Assembly: GCF_040412425.1 (NCBI RefSeq)
Contig: NC_089782.1
Coordinates: 42,387,322 to 42,451,321 of the forward strand
DNA: 64,000 nucleotides
Direction of reading: 5' to 3'
Source: Macrobrachium rosenbergii
Taxonomy: Eukaryota > Arthropoda > Malacostraca > Decapoda > Palaemonidae
Numbering within the stretch: the first letter of the stretch is position 1; every line of letters begins with the position of its first letter. Below, piece after piece: positions 14,360-26,642 of the stretch. The position numbers were made by a program, and so were the translations under genes. The notes under the pieces are model-generated. The model was not told the DNA's origin. It ran no database searches and saw only the letters and a program-made list of their open reading frames with translations.

Positions 14360-14820
14360 GTAAGTTTAGATTTTTATTTTATTTTATATCAGTACAGTAA
14401 TAACTTCCCTCTAGAAAAAGAAAAATGTCATTCACAGATGTTTGTAAGTAATGTTCTTATAAAACTTTGAGTCTGCAGAAGTTCTGTATAAAATTTTAAT
14501 CGAGCATTCAAAAGTGCTGGTGTGTTTACTATCTAGAAGTTATAACTTGTTCCACTGTAGTTTTCCTGAATAGAAATAGTATTTTGTAGTTGTGATGTAC
14601 AATAATTTCTGTAATTTTAATACAAACTAAAGCTTTGCGCAAACCTCAATTACCTTTGGGGGTTTCTGAAACTCATGCCTATACTGCATGGCCTGGTCAG
14701 TCTAAATAATAATAACCATAATTGGTGGATTAGACGGTTAATGATAATTGCTGCTAGCCTGTTATTTGTTACTTAGTACACCAGTGGGACTTGGCTTTCA
14801 GAAGAAGCAAGTTTTAACAA

Positions 14821-15120
14821 TACAGGCAGTCCCCGGTTAATGGCAGGTTCGGTTAACAGCGATCCGGTTTTACGGGGCTTGTCTAGCAACAAAAATCAGC
14901 AATGTTCAGCACCGAAAATCACTGATTTCCACTTATCGGTGCCAATAATTGGGTATTGGTGCCGATACATGCCTAACAGAGGTACTGATAATCGAAAATT
15001 GGTGCTTTCTGGCTCCGATAAGCCCCAAAACTTGCTGAAAAAGGGCGGAAAATCGCAGATTTTCGGTTATCATCATACCCTCAGAATGGAACCCCCGCCG
15101 ATAACCGGGGACTGCCTGTA
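14821..15120 (+). mobile_element. TA-flanked MITE, copy 2
   Basis: A 300 bp element in SMSr intron 1. The left end TACAGGCAGTCCCCGG and right end CCGGGGACTGCCTGTA are perfect inverted repeats including the terminal TA. The interior carries the same GATAACCGG-like words as copy 1, in reverse orientation. It is the best-preserved ends of the three copies. Confidence 0.88.
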
Positions 15121-15659
15121 TTTGATAGATTTGGGGATTTTAATCCTCCCTGGCATTTTACTTTAACTATTTTTTCTTAATTTTGCAATCATTTAACCAG
15201 TGTCTTGTTTGACATATCCTGATTTCATCAGTGAGGAATTAAGAATATTAAATGAGATGGCCTTGACATCCCATTTTGAAGTTTTCATGCAGATAGATTT
15301 ATACATTTTGATTAGGAGCCTAAAGTGAGGTCAACTTGATTGCTTCCTTTTCCAGTGGACTACACAGTACATTATTTAACGTATTTTCAAGGACAATTAT
15401 TGGTACATGATATATGACAGTCTGCAAAGGAGCTTGGTTGAAATTGTTGGTCTTGGTTAGAAATCTATAGGCAGATCTAGCTTCCATTGTATTAACAGTG
15501 CTTGGAGGAGAATTAAGTTTAATAAATAATGCAGAAAGTGCAACAAGTTTTCATCCTAAACATTAAATCTAATTATACTTTTGATCATAAAAGTGTAGCA
15601 GCATGTGGTTGTAGAATGGATACGGGGTGGAAGCAAGGATAAGGGGATGAGAAAAGTAG

Positions 15660-15660
<1 letters not shown>

Positions 15661-15720
<60 letters not shown>

Positions 15721-15735
15721 CTCTCTCTCTCTCTA
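15661..15735. repeat. (CT)n microsatellite
   Basis: A nearly pure CT dinucleotide tract of about 70 bp with one TTTTT interruption, inside SMSr intron 1. Confidence 0.97.
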
Positions 15736-16470
15736 TTTTTTTTCCATTGCTCTGGTGCTTCAAATATGTGTTCAAGAATAGTGTCACCAGTCCCCATACA
15801 AGATGAAAGGGGTATCATCATTGTGAACATTTTACAATCTTTTCCAATTTACTTAATTGAACTTTTGTTGAGTTTTCAGCTCTCTTTTATTTTGTTCACC
15901 TTCTGGTTGAATTCCTTGCTTTTTCTTGCTGCTTCCAAATGTACTGATACTTATTACTCATTGCTTCTCTTTTCATCATTTGCCTCAGCTATATCAATCC
16001 TTGAGATGCCAGTCTATTTTCTATTCACTGAATGCATCTTTCAACTACTGTACAATCATCCTAACATAGCAAGTCATGACTCTCGGCACTATGTAGTCAC
16101 ACCTATTCAGATTTTTCTGTTTTCTACTTAAATACCTGTGTCTCTTCTTCACAAAGAATCACAGGTCTTATACATGAATCATGAATGTTTGTCCTGTTTA
16201 CTTAATGCACAGTATAACTTACCAGTGTTCCAGCAGTCTTTGTTCACCATCCTGTTTGCCATTTTCTATTTTTCTTGCTGCCCTCTTATTACTAGACTGG
16301 GTTTACTGAATACACAATCTAGTACTGTACATGTCACTAGGGCAACAGAAGAGCCAAGAAGGGTATTTGGCCAATCTCTGGTCCTTATTTCATCTTGTCA
16401 CCACTTTCAGAATTTTGTAGTTTCTTTTCACTGAAATAATTCATTTAAAACTATGTGTAGAAATGTCTTT

Positions 16471-16554
16471 AGTTACCACTGAGGGAACTACTGCACCTCA
16501 ATCTATAAAATTAGTTACCACTGAGGGAACCACTGCACCTCAATCTATAAAATT
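16471..16554. repeat. Tandem duplication, unit about 42 bp
   Basis: Two adjacent copies of TTAGTTACCACTGAGGGAAC followed by TACTGCACCTCAATCTATAA (CACTGCACC.. in the second copy), nearly identical. Confidence 0.9.
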
Positions 16555-17570
16555 GTGTTAAATTGTAGAATGAAATGGAAGCCAATACATATTCACATGC
16601 AGACTTGCATATGTCATCTGTTATTATGTGATGACCTGATCATTGATTTGTTGAGGACCATCATTCAAGAAGTTACCGAGGTGAAGTTTTTTTGTTTTTA
16701 TGGTAGAAGATGAGATTGCTGTTTTTATGGTTTATGGTCTATATTCCCAAACTAGATTATTTTCCAACTTGTCTCATCAACTGTGAGAGAATCTTATACA
16801 GGTAGAAGGCACCTGGGAGTGTTACTAGATGAGTTAGTGAACTAATTTATTGCTTGCCTTCTAATTGTAAGCTCCAGGGATTGGCTCTACTTGGACTTCC
16901 TTTGCTCAAGGTTTCAGAGTTAAAGCCTAATTTTATGACAAATATGGCTATACCTCAGCTTCCATTGCTGTTAAGTGTCTGAATTTTGTGGTGAACGCAG
17001 TGAAGATAATGACACTTAGTATTTGAGAGAAACATCAACGGAACACTGCCGCCTGTGATTGATGCCGGAATTTTACATTCTCATGTATCATTTATGCCCC
17101 ATCATATGACATCCGTAGTTGCCTAGAAACATCAGAAGCACCTATGATAACATTAGAGCAAGTTATCATGTTATACCAGACACCTAATACCCTGCAATCT
17201 CCTTTCCATTCTTCACAGGAACCTGCCCAGTATTACATTACTTGATCAGTGTGATTTTTCCACTTGACAGGTAAGCTTTTTATTGTTTTGGTTGTAACAT
17301 TAGTTGTGACCTCTGGCACAGTGGTTCCAGTCTCACATACTAGCATTTGTCCTGTATGGTATGCACTTCAGATGGTCTTTTAAATGAGTGGTCTGATTAA
17401 ATTAATAGTAATACTATAATAATAACTTGAGGTATTGCTGTCCGTTTGGCACATTCCCCAATTGTACTCTGGAGCATGGCTGTCTTCCAACACTTGTCAA
17501 CCCAGTTGCATCCTATTCATATCTGTCCAGTCTTCCCATACTATGGTCTCATTTTCTTACAATTTGTCCT

Positions 17571-17756
17571 GGACATTGGATCCCCTGCAGTTTGGATCTC
17601 TCTCTCTCTAGTAGCATGTGCATATTTTTGTAGGTTGGACATTGGGTCCCCTGCAGTTTGGATCTCTCTAGTAGCATGTGCATAATTTTTGTAGGTTGGA
17701 CATGAGTCCCCTACAGTCCTGATCTTTCAAGTAGCATATGCATAATTTTTTTAGGT
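17571..17756. repeat. Three-copy tandem repeat, unit 58-66 bp
   Basis: Units begin at 17571, 17637 and 17698. Each reads GGACAT..GTCCCCTGCAG, GATCTCTC, AGTAGCATGTGCATA, TTTTTGTAGGTT, with the third the most diverged. Confidence 0.9.
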
Positions 17757-18002
17757 CTCTCAGTAATGTACTCTTTGTCCTAAAATGGTTTTGTGTTTAT
17801 AAGAGCATATTTAGAACTTTTCATTAGTTTTAAGGTGTAGCATACAAACCTTTGTTTTACTTAATGAGGTTAGTTTTTCTCACAGCAAAAATATTGAGAT
17901 GTAATTGACAACTTATTGTTACTGTAGGCTGCCAGATACCACTGGAGGTGTTATTATGTAGTCTTATCCATTATTTTGGAGTACTCCCTTAAAGTTACCT
18001 GC

Positions 18003-18033
18003 AGCCACATGAGCCACAACGGCTCATGTGGCT
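18003..18033. repeat. Perfect hairpin, 13 bp stem
   Basis: AGCCACATGAGCC and its exact reverse complement are separated by ACAAC. It is intronic, on the transcribed strand of SMSr. Confidence 0.85.
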
Positions 18034-18804
18034 CCCTATACAGACACAAAAGTGTTTGTATAAGAAAATTATTCATTCATAATATGCAGGCTTTAGTTAT
18101 GAATTGTGTCACTTGTGTAATTTGTCTTGCATTTGATTTTATATATCAGTCATTAAATTTAGAAGGACTCTGTTACAAACATTACCTTAGAATGTCTTAG
18201 GTTATATCAGCCCATGTCATTTTTTCTAGTCATTTGTTTAATATTGATTTTTATTTACCTTTGATATTCTGATGTATTTTTGCAGGAAAGAAAAGTGGCC
18301 TGAGTGGTTTTTTCAGAGCATTTTTTATAACAAAATAAACTTCTCTTTAGAAAAACAATCTGAAATTATTTTTTCTTTTTGTTTTTCAAATCTCATTGGT
18401 TTTGATACCAAAAATATAGTTTTGAAAACTCTTGGTAAAGCAAGTCTTGTCAAGTTTTTATTTATTTGTTGGCAGTAGGATGATTAGTATTAAAACCTTA
18501 GTGCAGTAATGGCTTTTAACCTTCAAATTGGATACCTTTCATATTTTTGTGGTTGATTGTCATTACATTAAGGGCCAAGGTCTGTCAGTCGTAGTTTTTC
18601 TGTTTGCTGTTAGGCATAATCATAAAAATATTTAATGATATCTTACTGAAATAAATCTTAAAGTAGGATAGGCCTTATACTTGAAATTTACTTTATAAAT
18701 GATTTATTTGATTTCAAAGATGTCAGAGAAAGCAGCCACATGATTTACTGTTTTGGTCTCATGCTTCATAAAGGTGACTTGATTTTGTTTCTTCTAAATT
18801 TCAG

Positions 18805-18998
18805 CTCCTAGGTGATTTGAAGAAGATAAGTGTAGCAATTAGTAGGTTACAGAACGATTATAACCATTTGATTCCTGAAGCTCCATCTAGAAATTTTTCT
18901 CCAGGCGCCCTCACAAATTCCACACTTCCAGTCCATCAGAATCTTCATCCACCAACTGCACATTCCCCTTGCACAAATTCTGCTCACTCAAGGGTCAG
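18805..18998 (+). CDS. SAMD8: SMSr coding exon 2: end of SAM domain and linker
   Basis: It encodes residues 59-122 plus two bases of codon 123. L-L-G-D-L-K-K-I completes the last SAM helix, in phase with exon 1. The rest, rich in Ser, Thr, Pro, His and Asn, is a low-complexity cytosolic linker before the membrane core. The acceptor is tttcag at 18801-18804 and the donor is AG|GTAAGC at 18999. Confidence 0.92.
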
Positions 18999-19019
18999 GT
19001 AAGCTCAAATTTCATTTCT

Positions 19020-19950
19020 GTGTATGAAACTTTTTTAGTACTCTGCATAAGATGTTTTGAGAAATATCTAATGAAAGTTTCAGCAAATGCCACACGAAAG
19101 TTAGGCATTGTTCGTAAGGCCTCTTGTACTTATAACAGTGATAAAATCATTGCAACCTGTTTTAGGTCATTTGTACCTCCTTTACTGGAATACTGTTCTC
19201 CAGTGTGGATGTCTGCTTCTGCCAGAGATTTATCTCTTTTTAGATAGAGTGGTTCTAGGTGGTAGATTTATGTTTCCTAATAGTAGCAGTTATGACTTTG
19301 ACCATCGATGGATGGTCTCTTTGTTCGTCACTTTTTCGTAACTTGTATTCCAACAGAGATCTTTCACATTCGCAATTGATCCCTGGTCTCCTTTATCTAC
19401 TTAGAGCAACCAGATACACTGAACAGCAGCACCAATATGGTGTTAGGTGTATGTTTCCAAATAGTTCCAGTTATGACTTGGACCATTGATGGATGGTCCC
19501 TTGTTTGTCACCTTTTCGTAGGTTGCACTCCAGCAGAGGTCTTTCACATTCACAATTGATCCCTGGTCCTCTTTATTTGCCAAGAGCAACCAGATTCACT
19601 GAACAGCAGCACCAATATGCAGTGGGTGTGCCTCGCTGTCAAGCTTCTCAGTTCCAGAGGTCCTTTTACCTCACACCGTTGGACTGAGGACATTGGGACT
19701 TCGGAAGTTCAAGTGAAAATGCAGTGCATTACTACCCTAATACTATTCTTCTTGCATTTTAATACTTTTTTATCTATTCATTTATTTATTAATTTATTTT
19801 TTGATGAGTGGGATCTCTTCTTTCTGTATTTCACTTCCCCTTGATTCTTCCTAATGAACACCATATTCTTTGGGAGCTTTAATTTCAAGTCAATGGCACC
19901 CGTGGGCTTGTTCCATATGAATAGGTTTCATCTATTGAATGATAATAATA
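19020..19950 (+). mobile_element. Jockey-like non-LTR retrotransposon, broken 3' end
   Basis: The frame from about 19030 reads ..A-T-R-K-L-G-I-V-R-K-A.. then L-L-E-Y-C-S-P-V-W-M-S-A-S-A-R-D-L, the conserved region after the reverse transcriptase of jockey-clade elements. A frameshift near 19240 is followed by L-D-R-V-V-L-G-G-R-F-M-F-P-N. Stops and shifts make it a pseudogene. An A/AAT-rich tail follows (to about 19950). A related tail is at 59031-59695. It is inserted in sense orientation in SMSr intron 2. Confidence 0.8.
19270..19625. repeat. Internal tandem duplication in the retrotransposon, period 181 bp
   Basis: ATGTTTCC..AATAGT..CAGTTATGACTT..GACCAT starts at 19270 and again at 19451. 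Both copies run through TTTCACATTC and GAACAGCAGCACCAATATG. Copies are diverged, so the event is old. Confidence 0.88.
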
Positions 19951-20374
19951 CAGTAATAATAAGATTTATGGCTAAATATCCAGGCCAAGTTAATAATTGG
20001 AGTAGAAGTAATTTTACTTTAAGATGTAGTAAAAGTGGATGTAGTACTTTGTGATGTACTATATGAAAACTTTAGCCCTATTTTATATGTGGAATTTCTA
20101 ATGTGTTTTCTGTAGGGTTAGCCTATATGGCTATTTTTAAAGAAAATCATAGTCTTTGCTGCCAAGGCAAATTAGAAATAGTCTTGGATCAAGGATATTT
20201 ACATCTTAACCTACATGAGGTCCATTTGAATGAGCATATATTGTAATTTGTAGTAAATCATCACTGTGTGCCATTAACAAAAGTTTGATTGGTATTGTGA
20301 ATTTGAGGACAGCAGCACAGGTATAGTGTTTACAGAGGAATTCACAATATCTGAGGTGAGGTAGAATCACTGAT

Positions 20375-20520
20375 GAAACTTGAGGAATGGAAAACACCAA
20401 GTTATGATGGAATCTGTGCAGAGATGATTTTAACAGAGGATACTAACTAGACTTTTGCAGATTATGGAATTGGAAGTCATCAAAGGGACCAAAGAAAGAT
20501 GACCTACTTCATGTTATAAC
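20375..20520 (+). mobile_element. Non-LTR reverse transcriptase fragment
   Basis: The frame reads W-K-T-P-S-Y-D-G-I-C-A-E-M-I-L-T-E-D, matching the G-K-x-P-G-x-D-G-I-x-x-E finger motif of LINE reverse transcriptases. A stop follows within 10 residues. It is only a short relic. Confidence 0.6.
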
Positions 20521-22471
20521 TGTAGAGGTGTAACTCACGTGTCATTTGTATTGAAATAACAAGTATTTGGTATGCTTTTAGTTGATGTTTGCGTTGATGA
20601 CCACTGCTGCTATTATGCCAAATAACTTACTTTTGAAGGTTAAAAATTAGCATTTATCACATGGTAAAATGTTAATTTCATTGTTTTCTATTAATGACTA
20701 TAAGGTTATAATATGGGGAAAGATGTAAAAAATTTGTTTATTTTTATGATGTTTCACATGACCACAATGACAGATAATAAGTAAAATGTTTTTTTTTTAT
20801 ACATTTTAAAGATTTAAAATTAGCATTTATTATGTGATATGAATGTTACATCCAAGTTTGTTTTCCATTAGTTGTGAAATACAGCTTGGAGAGAAACTGC
20901 TGATACATGATTACAAAATGTATTAAAGTAGTTGTTTTAAAGTGTTACTTATTACTCTCTTTATTGACCGTAATTATGCTAAATATATTGCAACCGTGGA
21001 ATTGGGTATGTCCCAAAAAATTGATATGGCTATGGATATATGGATTTGGTTGTGTCTTCACTTTTCTAATAAACAGTCAAGATGCATCTCTGTCATACAG
21101 AATTAAGGTTTTCAGAGCACTTTAAGCTGTTGTAGCCCTGGAATGTAGATAGAGTAGTTCAGTAGTTGGTGATCTACCAATCACTTTCATTGGGGGAGCG
21201 AGACCCTTAGGGAAGGGGCTGGGTCTAGTTATGCTGTTAACCTGGTCAAGAGCAAGATTCCAGTCCTGGCATTGGCATCACTGACTTTTGACAGTTCCAC
21301 CTGGCGCAGCTCTCACCCCAGCAGTAATCACACATCTGAGAGCCTGGGAGGTTTTGCCTCCCTCATGGGCATTATGTATAATTTTAAAGATGTCCATCAC
21401 CTTCCCATATTTTCGAGACAGTAAACTAAACCATTTTATTTCCAGGACATAAATGGCTAAGTGAGTCTGTTTGTGAAGACTACCACGTAAGGAAATAAGT
21501 TTTGAGAACTAGTTGTGAAGACTGCCACTTATTGAAATAATTTTTGAGAACTGGTAAATGAGTATGGGACTTAATATCTCAGAGACTGGTACTGTACATG
21601 TTTCAGAACAAGCAAATACTTATATGTTGTAAGAAGGGTGTGCAGGTGGAGGATATGAAAGAAGTTGGTAAAAGAGTCATAAACCATTATTAGTGTTATT
21701 GTAGGCTATGATCTTATGTTATTACTGGTATTATATATACAGTAGTATTATTTTTATTGTCATTATTAAAGATACAAGCTAGAAGCTTCATTGGAGTTTC
21801 TTAATTGTATTGCATTGTGGGTTGCTGCCCTGCCATGGAGCAGTAGTATTTTATAACCACTGGGTGGCATTTTCAAGAAGGGCTCATATTTACAGCATGT
21901 TATCAATTTTTATCTGACTTTTGAGGTCAATGTTTGTATTATATAAATGCTTTTTGCATATAGAGACATATTTCCATATTCTGAGCCTGCCTCACAAGTT
22001 AGGGACTCATATTACATGAATATCTTGTATGAGGATAATTTAATTATTTATAATCAAGTTAAATAATGGGTTAGTGATTTTTATACTTTTTCACAATATA
22101 TTTTCAGAATTGCGTGTCTGTATCTTAAACATAAGTTTAATGAATGACTAATGAAAAGAGTTTAACTATTGACAGCTAATGAAATTAAATTTTTTCAAGT
22201 TCCCATATTGTATGTCATGTCATTTCACTACTCGGTCATATTTGGCACCTTAGGGTCTCGGTGCTTTGGCTACGTCCCTATATTCTTTATATCCATCTGT
22301 CCATCCATAAGTCTATTGCAGTGTTTTGTATGTTAGAGAATAATTTTCAGTTTAAAGTTCTCTGTGATGTGAGTTATAATTTATGGAAAAATTTATGGAA
22401 ACTTCAAAAACAAATTGTGAAGTGGAGTACAGTACAGGATGTATATAGTCTGAATCTTATTTTCTTCACAG

Positions 22472-22667
22472 AAACTATTCTTCAGACTCTCAGGCTTCAG
22501 ATCTTCAAGAGCAACAGAAATTAGGTGGATTTAGAAGGCCTAGTGGTGTAGCCACGCAGCTGCGCCCAGAGTACTTCAAGACACTGGTGTCATGTCTATA
22601 TATGCTTCTTGTGACTTGGATTACTGCAATTGTAATGGTGTTTGTTCATGACAGGGTTCCTGATAGG
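22472..22667 (+). CDS. SAMD8: SMSr coding exon 3: pre-membrane segment and TM1
   Basis: The first base completes R123, followed by residues 124-188. A polar stretch with several Gln and Asp residues leads to P-E-Y-F-K-T and then a hydrophobic span, L-V-S-C-L-Y-M-L-L-V-T-W-I-T-A-I-V-M-V-F (TM1), ending in H-D-R-V-P-D-R. The donor is AGG|GTAAGA at 22668, and the exon ends in phase 0. Confidence 0.93.
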
Positions 22668-23200
22668 GTAAGATTTTTTGTGTATAACATTCAGGTAGCT
22701 AACTGAAAACAGTTCTCTCTTTGATTTCATCGTCTTGTGAGAATCACAGGAGAACATTATAGCTAATCCTGAAACTTGAGGTTGATAGTGCATATTAGTA
22801 TTTCAGTTTAACCTCTCAAATTTCTTTAATAGGTAAAAGCTAGTGATATCATATGCAGTTGGTTTTTTCGCAAAGTCAGCAACCTTTGGGACAGGGGTGA
22901 TGAGTATTTAGAAAAGAATAATAAAGATCTAAAGCAACTAGGATAGGATAAGGACTTCCTCAGCCGAAGCACCACTTCAGGATCCAGGCTCTTACTGGAC
23001 ACATATTTTTAACTCATGTGCAGAGCTATGGTTCAGCCATAAATGATATTTGTTTTCATTTTTACAAATAGAAATTCTGGATATTTGATGGTTATTTCCT
23101 ACTTTTTTCTCCTCAGTGTTTGCTGCACGGACTTTTGTCATTTTACTTCCTATTCCTTCACTTCGAACAATTTTCCTTCCATTTTTTTTTCTTGCTCACT

Positions 23201-23266
23201 TAGAATCTACATTGAATCTTTTGTGATGAGACCTAGAATCTACATTGAATCTTTTGTGATGAGACC
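23201..23266. repeat. Perfect tandem duplication, 33 bp unit
   Basis: TAGAATCTACATTGAATC followed by TTTTGTGATGAGACC is present twice with no differences, so the event is recent. Confidence 0.95.
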
Positions 23267-24605
23267 TTATAAGCCTTCAGTAGCTACTATGTTATTGTTA
23301 TTTACTTTGATGCTTTGGTTTTGCTAGCTGTGACCCTAGTAAGTGATTCCCATAGGCCTTTTTTTTTTCTAACATTGTTTCTGCTTGTTCCTAAATTCCA
23401 CTTTGGGTATGGGTGTCATTTCCTTCCCTTGACCTTGTTGTTGATGTTCCATTTTGCCTTTTTGTCCATACAACTCCTTGGTTTTCCCCCAGTAGGTTGC
23501 TTATTGGCTTGCAAGTTTCAGCTCCCATCACATGACTTAGGCTGAGTTAGTTCTGCCTTCCTCATCTTGTGCCCCAATTCTGTTCTCTTCTCCTATAGAG
23601 AGAATAAATGGGATTTTTTGTTGATGCTAAACTCTTATACTTTGTATTTCATGTCTCTACTATCATTGTATTTCATATGTGTCTCTGCTATCATGGCCAG
23701 CTTTTCCAATGCCTTTTGCTTTTCAGGGACTAGTTTTTGGCTTTTAGCTGATCCATTCTCACTGTATTTAGAGAAGAATAAGGCAAAGCTGAGTTCTTTC
23801 TAGCAGTCTTGTTATTATCAAATAGTTAGAAATAACCAGAATCTTTATAAATGTCCCATACCATTTGACTGTATACATACTCATTGCAAGTACTGAGTCC
23901 TTACACTTCACTGGGAGGTACAAGGACAGCTATTTGTCCTCCCTTTTTAATGCTCCAAACTCTTTTAGAATAGGTACAGTTGTTTGTGTTAGAGCAGTCT
24001 TTGAAATAGCTGAAACAATTATGCTTGCCCAAGTGCAAGCCCTCAGATTGTGTGTGTGGGGTCCTGAAGTGACTGTAAAGATTGTATTTGTGAGAGGGAC
24101 AGTTCCTGAGTGAATCAGGAACTCCCCTTGCTGGTGTAATGACCCATGTTACTCCTTCACGTGAAACACTGAAAGGAGGTTTTCACTTTTGGATGACTTA
24201 ATGAAAATCTAATTAAGGAATTATTATTATTTTTATCACAATTGAACCATTACTGTTAATGATAATGGTTATAGATGAGAGAGGCAAGATACAAGTGTAC
24301 AGGTTGTAAACTGCAGTTAAACTTGCCCAACCAAGAAATCTTCAGGTTATGCAGTACTGTATTTATGCATACCAGCTGTGAGAGAGGTTAGTCTCGAGCA
24401 TAACTGCCTGCAGACTATTGTCTACACACTAGGGGTTGGTGGTGACTGTGGAAGTCACATATTGAAAAAATAAATACATGGATACATTTTGCATTTCATT
24501 TGGTAGGGTTATTATTATTAATTACAGTATAGTAATATTTTGATTACTATTCGTGGCCAGTTGTGATGCCCTTGTTGTACAGCTTGCATCCTAAAATATT
24601 GGGAC

Positions 24606-24930
24606 TTGGTTGTGTTGGTTGGGGAGGCTGGGGGTTTCTGCTGGTGGGTCCCCCTCCATGGGTGTGATTGCCCTCTCTTCATCTCTTATTGGTGTTTGGT
24701 ACCAGTAGATGCCTTTCATTTCTCTCTCTCTCTCTCTCTCTTGTTGGTGGGCATCAGTAAAACACCAATGAAAGAGAGAGAAAGAAATGAAAGCAGCCAA
24801 CTAATACCAAGTGCTAGTGAAAGAGGGGAAGAGAGGAGATGAATAATCATCCCCTCACCTGAATGGGCCATTATGCTAGTCACACCACTTTGAGACACAC
24901 CAGCTGAAACAGCCTCCCAGATCAACACAG
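24606..24930. repeat. Diverged imperfect palindrome around a (CT)n core
   Basis: Left words CTTTCATTTCTCTCTCT, CTCTCTTC and GGTGTGA reappear as reverse complements on the right (AGAGAGAAAGAAATGAAAG, GAAGAGAGG, TCACACC). Pairing is interrupted and the family is not recognised. Confidence 0.45.
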
Positions 24931-25052
24931 CCAAGGAGGTCTCAACATCTTAGAATGTGAGCTTTATAGCAAGAACATCTGGTTTTCCAACTAGCCAAGA
25001 AAAATTTAACCCGCCTAAAATTTCACTAACTTTAAACCCACTCCTCTCTGTA

Positions 25053-25165
<113 letters not shown>

Positions 25166-25176
25166 TTTTTTTTTTT

Positions 25177-25430
25177 TCATTGAACAATATGGCTGTCTGG
25201 ATGCTGTTTAGTTCGTATTGTAGTTTCTCAATATCTTGATTAGATGTACCCTTGGCTTCATTCGCCTTTCGAGTGTGGCAGAAAGCTCTACTGAAATGTC
25301 AAGGTAAATAAATGAACTTTGGACAGACGCTGTATGGTTGACCTGCTGCTACAAAGAAACTGATTCGAGAAATTGAAAAACTACAATACAAACTAAATGG
25401 CATCCAGACAGCCATACTGTTCAATGAAGT
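25177..25430. repeat. Inverted repeat, about 60 bp arms; right arm is retroelement-like coding
   Basis: Left arm 25177-25236 and right arm 25366-25429 are reverse complements at about 90%, spaced by about 130 bp. Read forward, the right arm gives K-K-L-I-R-E-I-E-K-L-Q-Y-K-L-N-G-I-Q, a coiled-coil-like segment that looks like transposon ORF sequence. Family unknown. Confidence 0.65.
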
Positions 25431-25490
25431 TTCCTTGAGAGAGGGTCTTCTTCTTAGATATTATTATTATTTATTTTTTATTTATTTATT

Positions 25491-25493
<3 letters not shown>

Positions 25494-25526
<33 letters not shown>

Positions 25527-26585
25527 CACAGTCATCCTGTTCGCCTGGGTGGTTTTTATGGTGTGGGGTTCTGGGTTGCACCCTGCCTCCTTGGGAGTCC
25601 ATCACTTTTCTCACTGTGTGCCGTTTCTAGTAGCACACTTTTCTGCAGGAGTCCTGGAGGTACTTCAGCCATCTAGTTTTTCCAGATTCCTTCTCAGGGA
25701 TCTTGGGATTGTGCCTAGTGTTCCTATGGTTATAGGCAGAATTTCCACTGGCATATTCCATATCCTTCATATGTCTCTTTCTTTCTCATCTACCCTGATG
25801 TCCCATGGTATTGCGACATCAATGAGTGATACTTTCCTCTTGATTTTGTCAATCAACATCACGTTTGGTCTTATTGGCACGTATCACCCCATCTGTTCTG
25901 ATATACCTTAGTCCCAGAGGATCTTTGCCTGATTGTTTTCTATCACTCCCTCTGGTTGGTATTGGTACCACTTATTACTGCAAACTAGCTGGTGTTTCTT
26001 GCACAGGCTCCAGTGGAGGGCTTTTGGTACTGAATCATGCCTCTTTTTGTACTGGTTCTGTGCAAGCACCGGACATTTACTTGCTGTGTGGTTTATGGTC
26101 TCGTCTTCCATATTGCATTTCCTGTTTATGGGTGAGATGTTATTTCCATCTATTGTTCTTTGGACATACCTGGTTCGTAGGGCCTGATCTTGTGCTGCTG
26201 TTAGCATTCCTTCTGTTTCCTTCTTGAGTTCTCCCCTCTGTAGCCATTGCCACGTTTCATTGCTGGCCGGTTCTTTTGTCTGTCTTGTACTGTCCGTGCA
26301 TTGGTTTGTTGTGCCATTCCTCTGTTCTGTTTTTCATTCTTCTGTCTCTGTATGTCTCTGGGTCTTCGTCTATTTTTATCAGTCCTTCTTCCCATGCACT
26401 TCTTAGCCACTCGTCTTCACTGGTTTTCAGATGTTGCCCCAGTGCTCTGCTCTCGATGTTGACACAGTCCTCTATGCTTAGTAACCCTCTCCCCCCTTCC
26501 TTTCGTGTTATTTATAGTCAGTCTGTATTTGCTCTTGGGTGTAGTGCTTTGTGTATTATCATGTGTTTTCTAGTTTTCTGGTCTA

Positions 26586-26590
<5 letters not shown>
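25494..26590 (-). mobile_element. Non-LTR retrotransposon 3' part, minus strand, with poly(A) tail
   Basis: The frame 26410-25908 on the minus strand reads ..M-L-T-A-A-Q-D-Q-A-L-R-T-R-Y-V, then ..E-D-E-T-I-N-H-T-A-S-K-C-P-V-L-A-Q, Q-Y-K-K-R-H-D, H-W-S-L-C-K-K. This is a zinc-finger-like C-terminal block I associate with non-LTR reverse transcriptase ORFs of aquatic invertebrates. Downstream the frame continues with stops to about 25540. The T-run at 25494-25524 on the + strand is its poly(A) tail. It sits antisense in SMSr intron 3 and is truncated at the 5' side near (ATT)n. Confidence 0.75.
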
Positions 26591-26636
<46 letters not shown>

Positions 26637-26642
26637 GTTATT
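26583..26642. repeat. (ATT)n microsatellite
   Basis: A roughly 60 bp ATT tract at the 5' side of the minus-strand retroelement. Confidence 0.97.

Larger units (their letters stand above)
14360..18804 (+). other. SMSr intron 1
   Basis: The boundaries are GTAAGT and tttcag. The intron holds a TA-flanked MITE (14821-15120), a (CT)n tract near 15661, a 42 bp duplication at 16471, a three-copy tandem repeat at 17571-17756 and a perfect hairpin at 18003. I see no convincing gene on either strand; the reading frames at 15.8-16.4 kb lack family features. Confidence 0.85.
18999..22471 (+). other. SMSr intron 2
   Basis: GTAAGC to cttcacag. It contains a jockey-like retrotransposon 3' end (about 19020-19950) with an internal duplication and a short reverse transcriptase fragment near 20375-20520. 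A moderately GC-richer stretch at 21150-21380 is unassigned. The remainder is AT-rich with no gene seen. Confidence 0.85.

Noticed and set aside
15585..15830. Arg-Glu repeat frames on the minus strand
   Set aside because: Direct translation of the (CT)n microsatellite in SMSr intron 1.
23043..23803. Hydrophobic frames on the + strand in intron 3
   Set aside because: Phe/Leu/Ser composition follows from T-rich DNA; no conserved motif, and the 33 bp duplication interrupts one of them.
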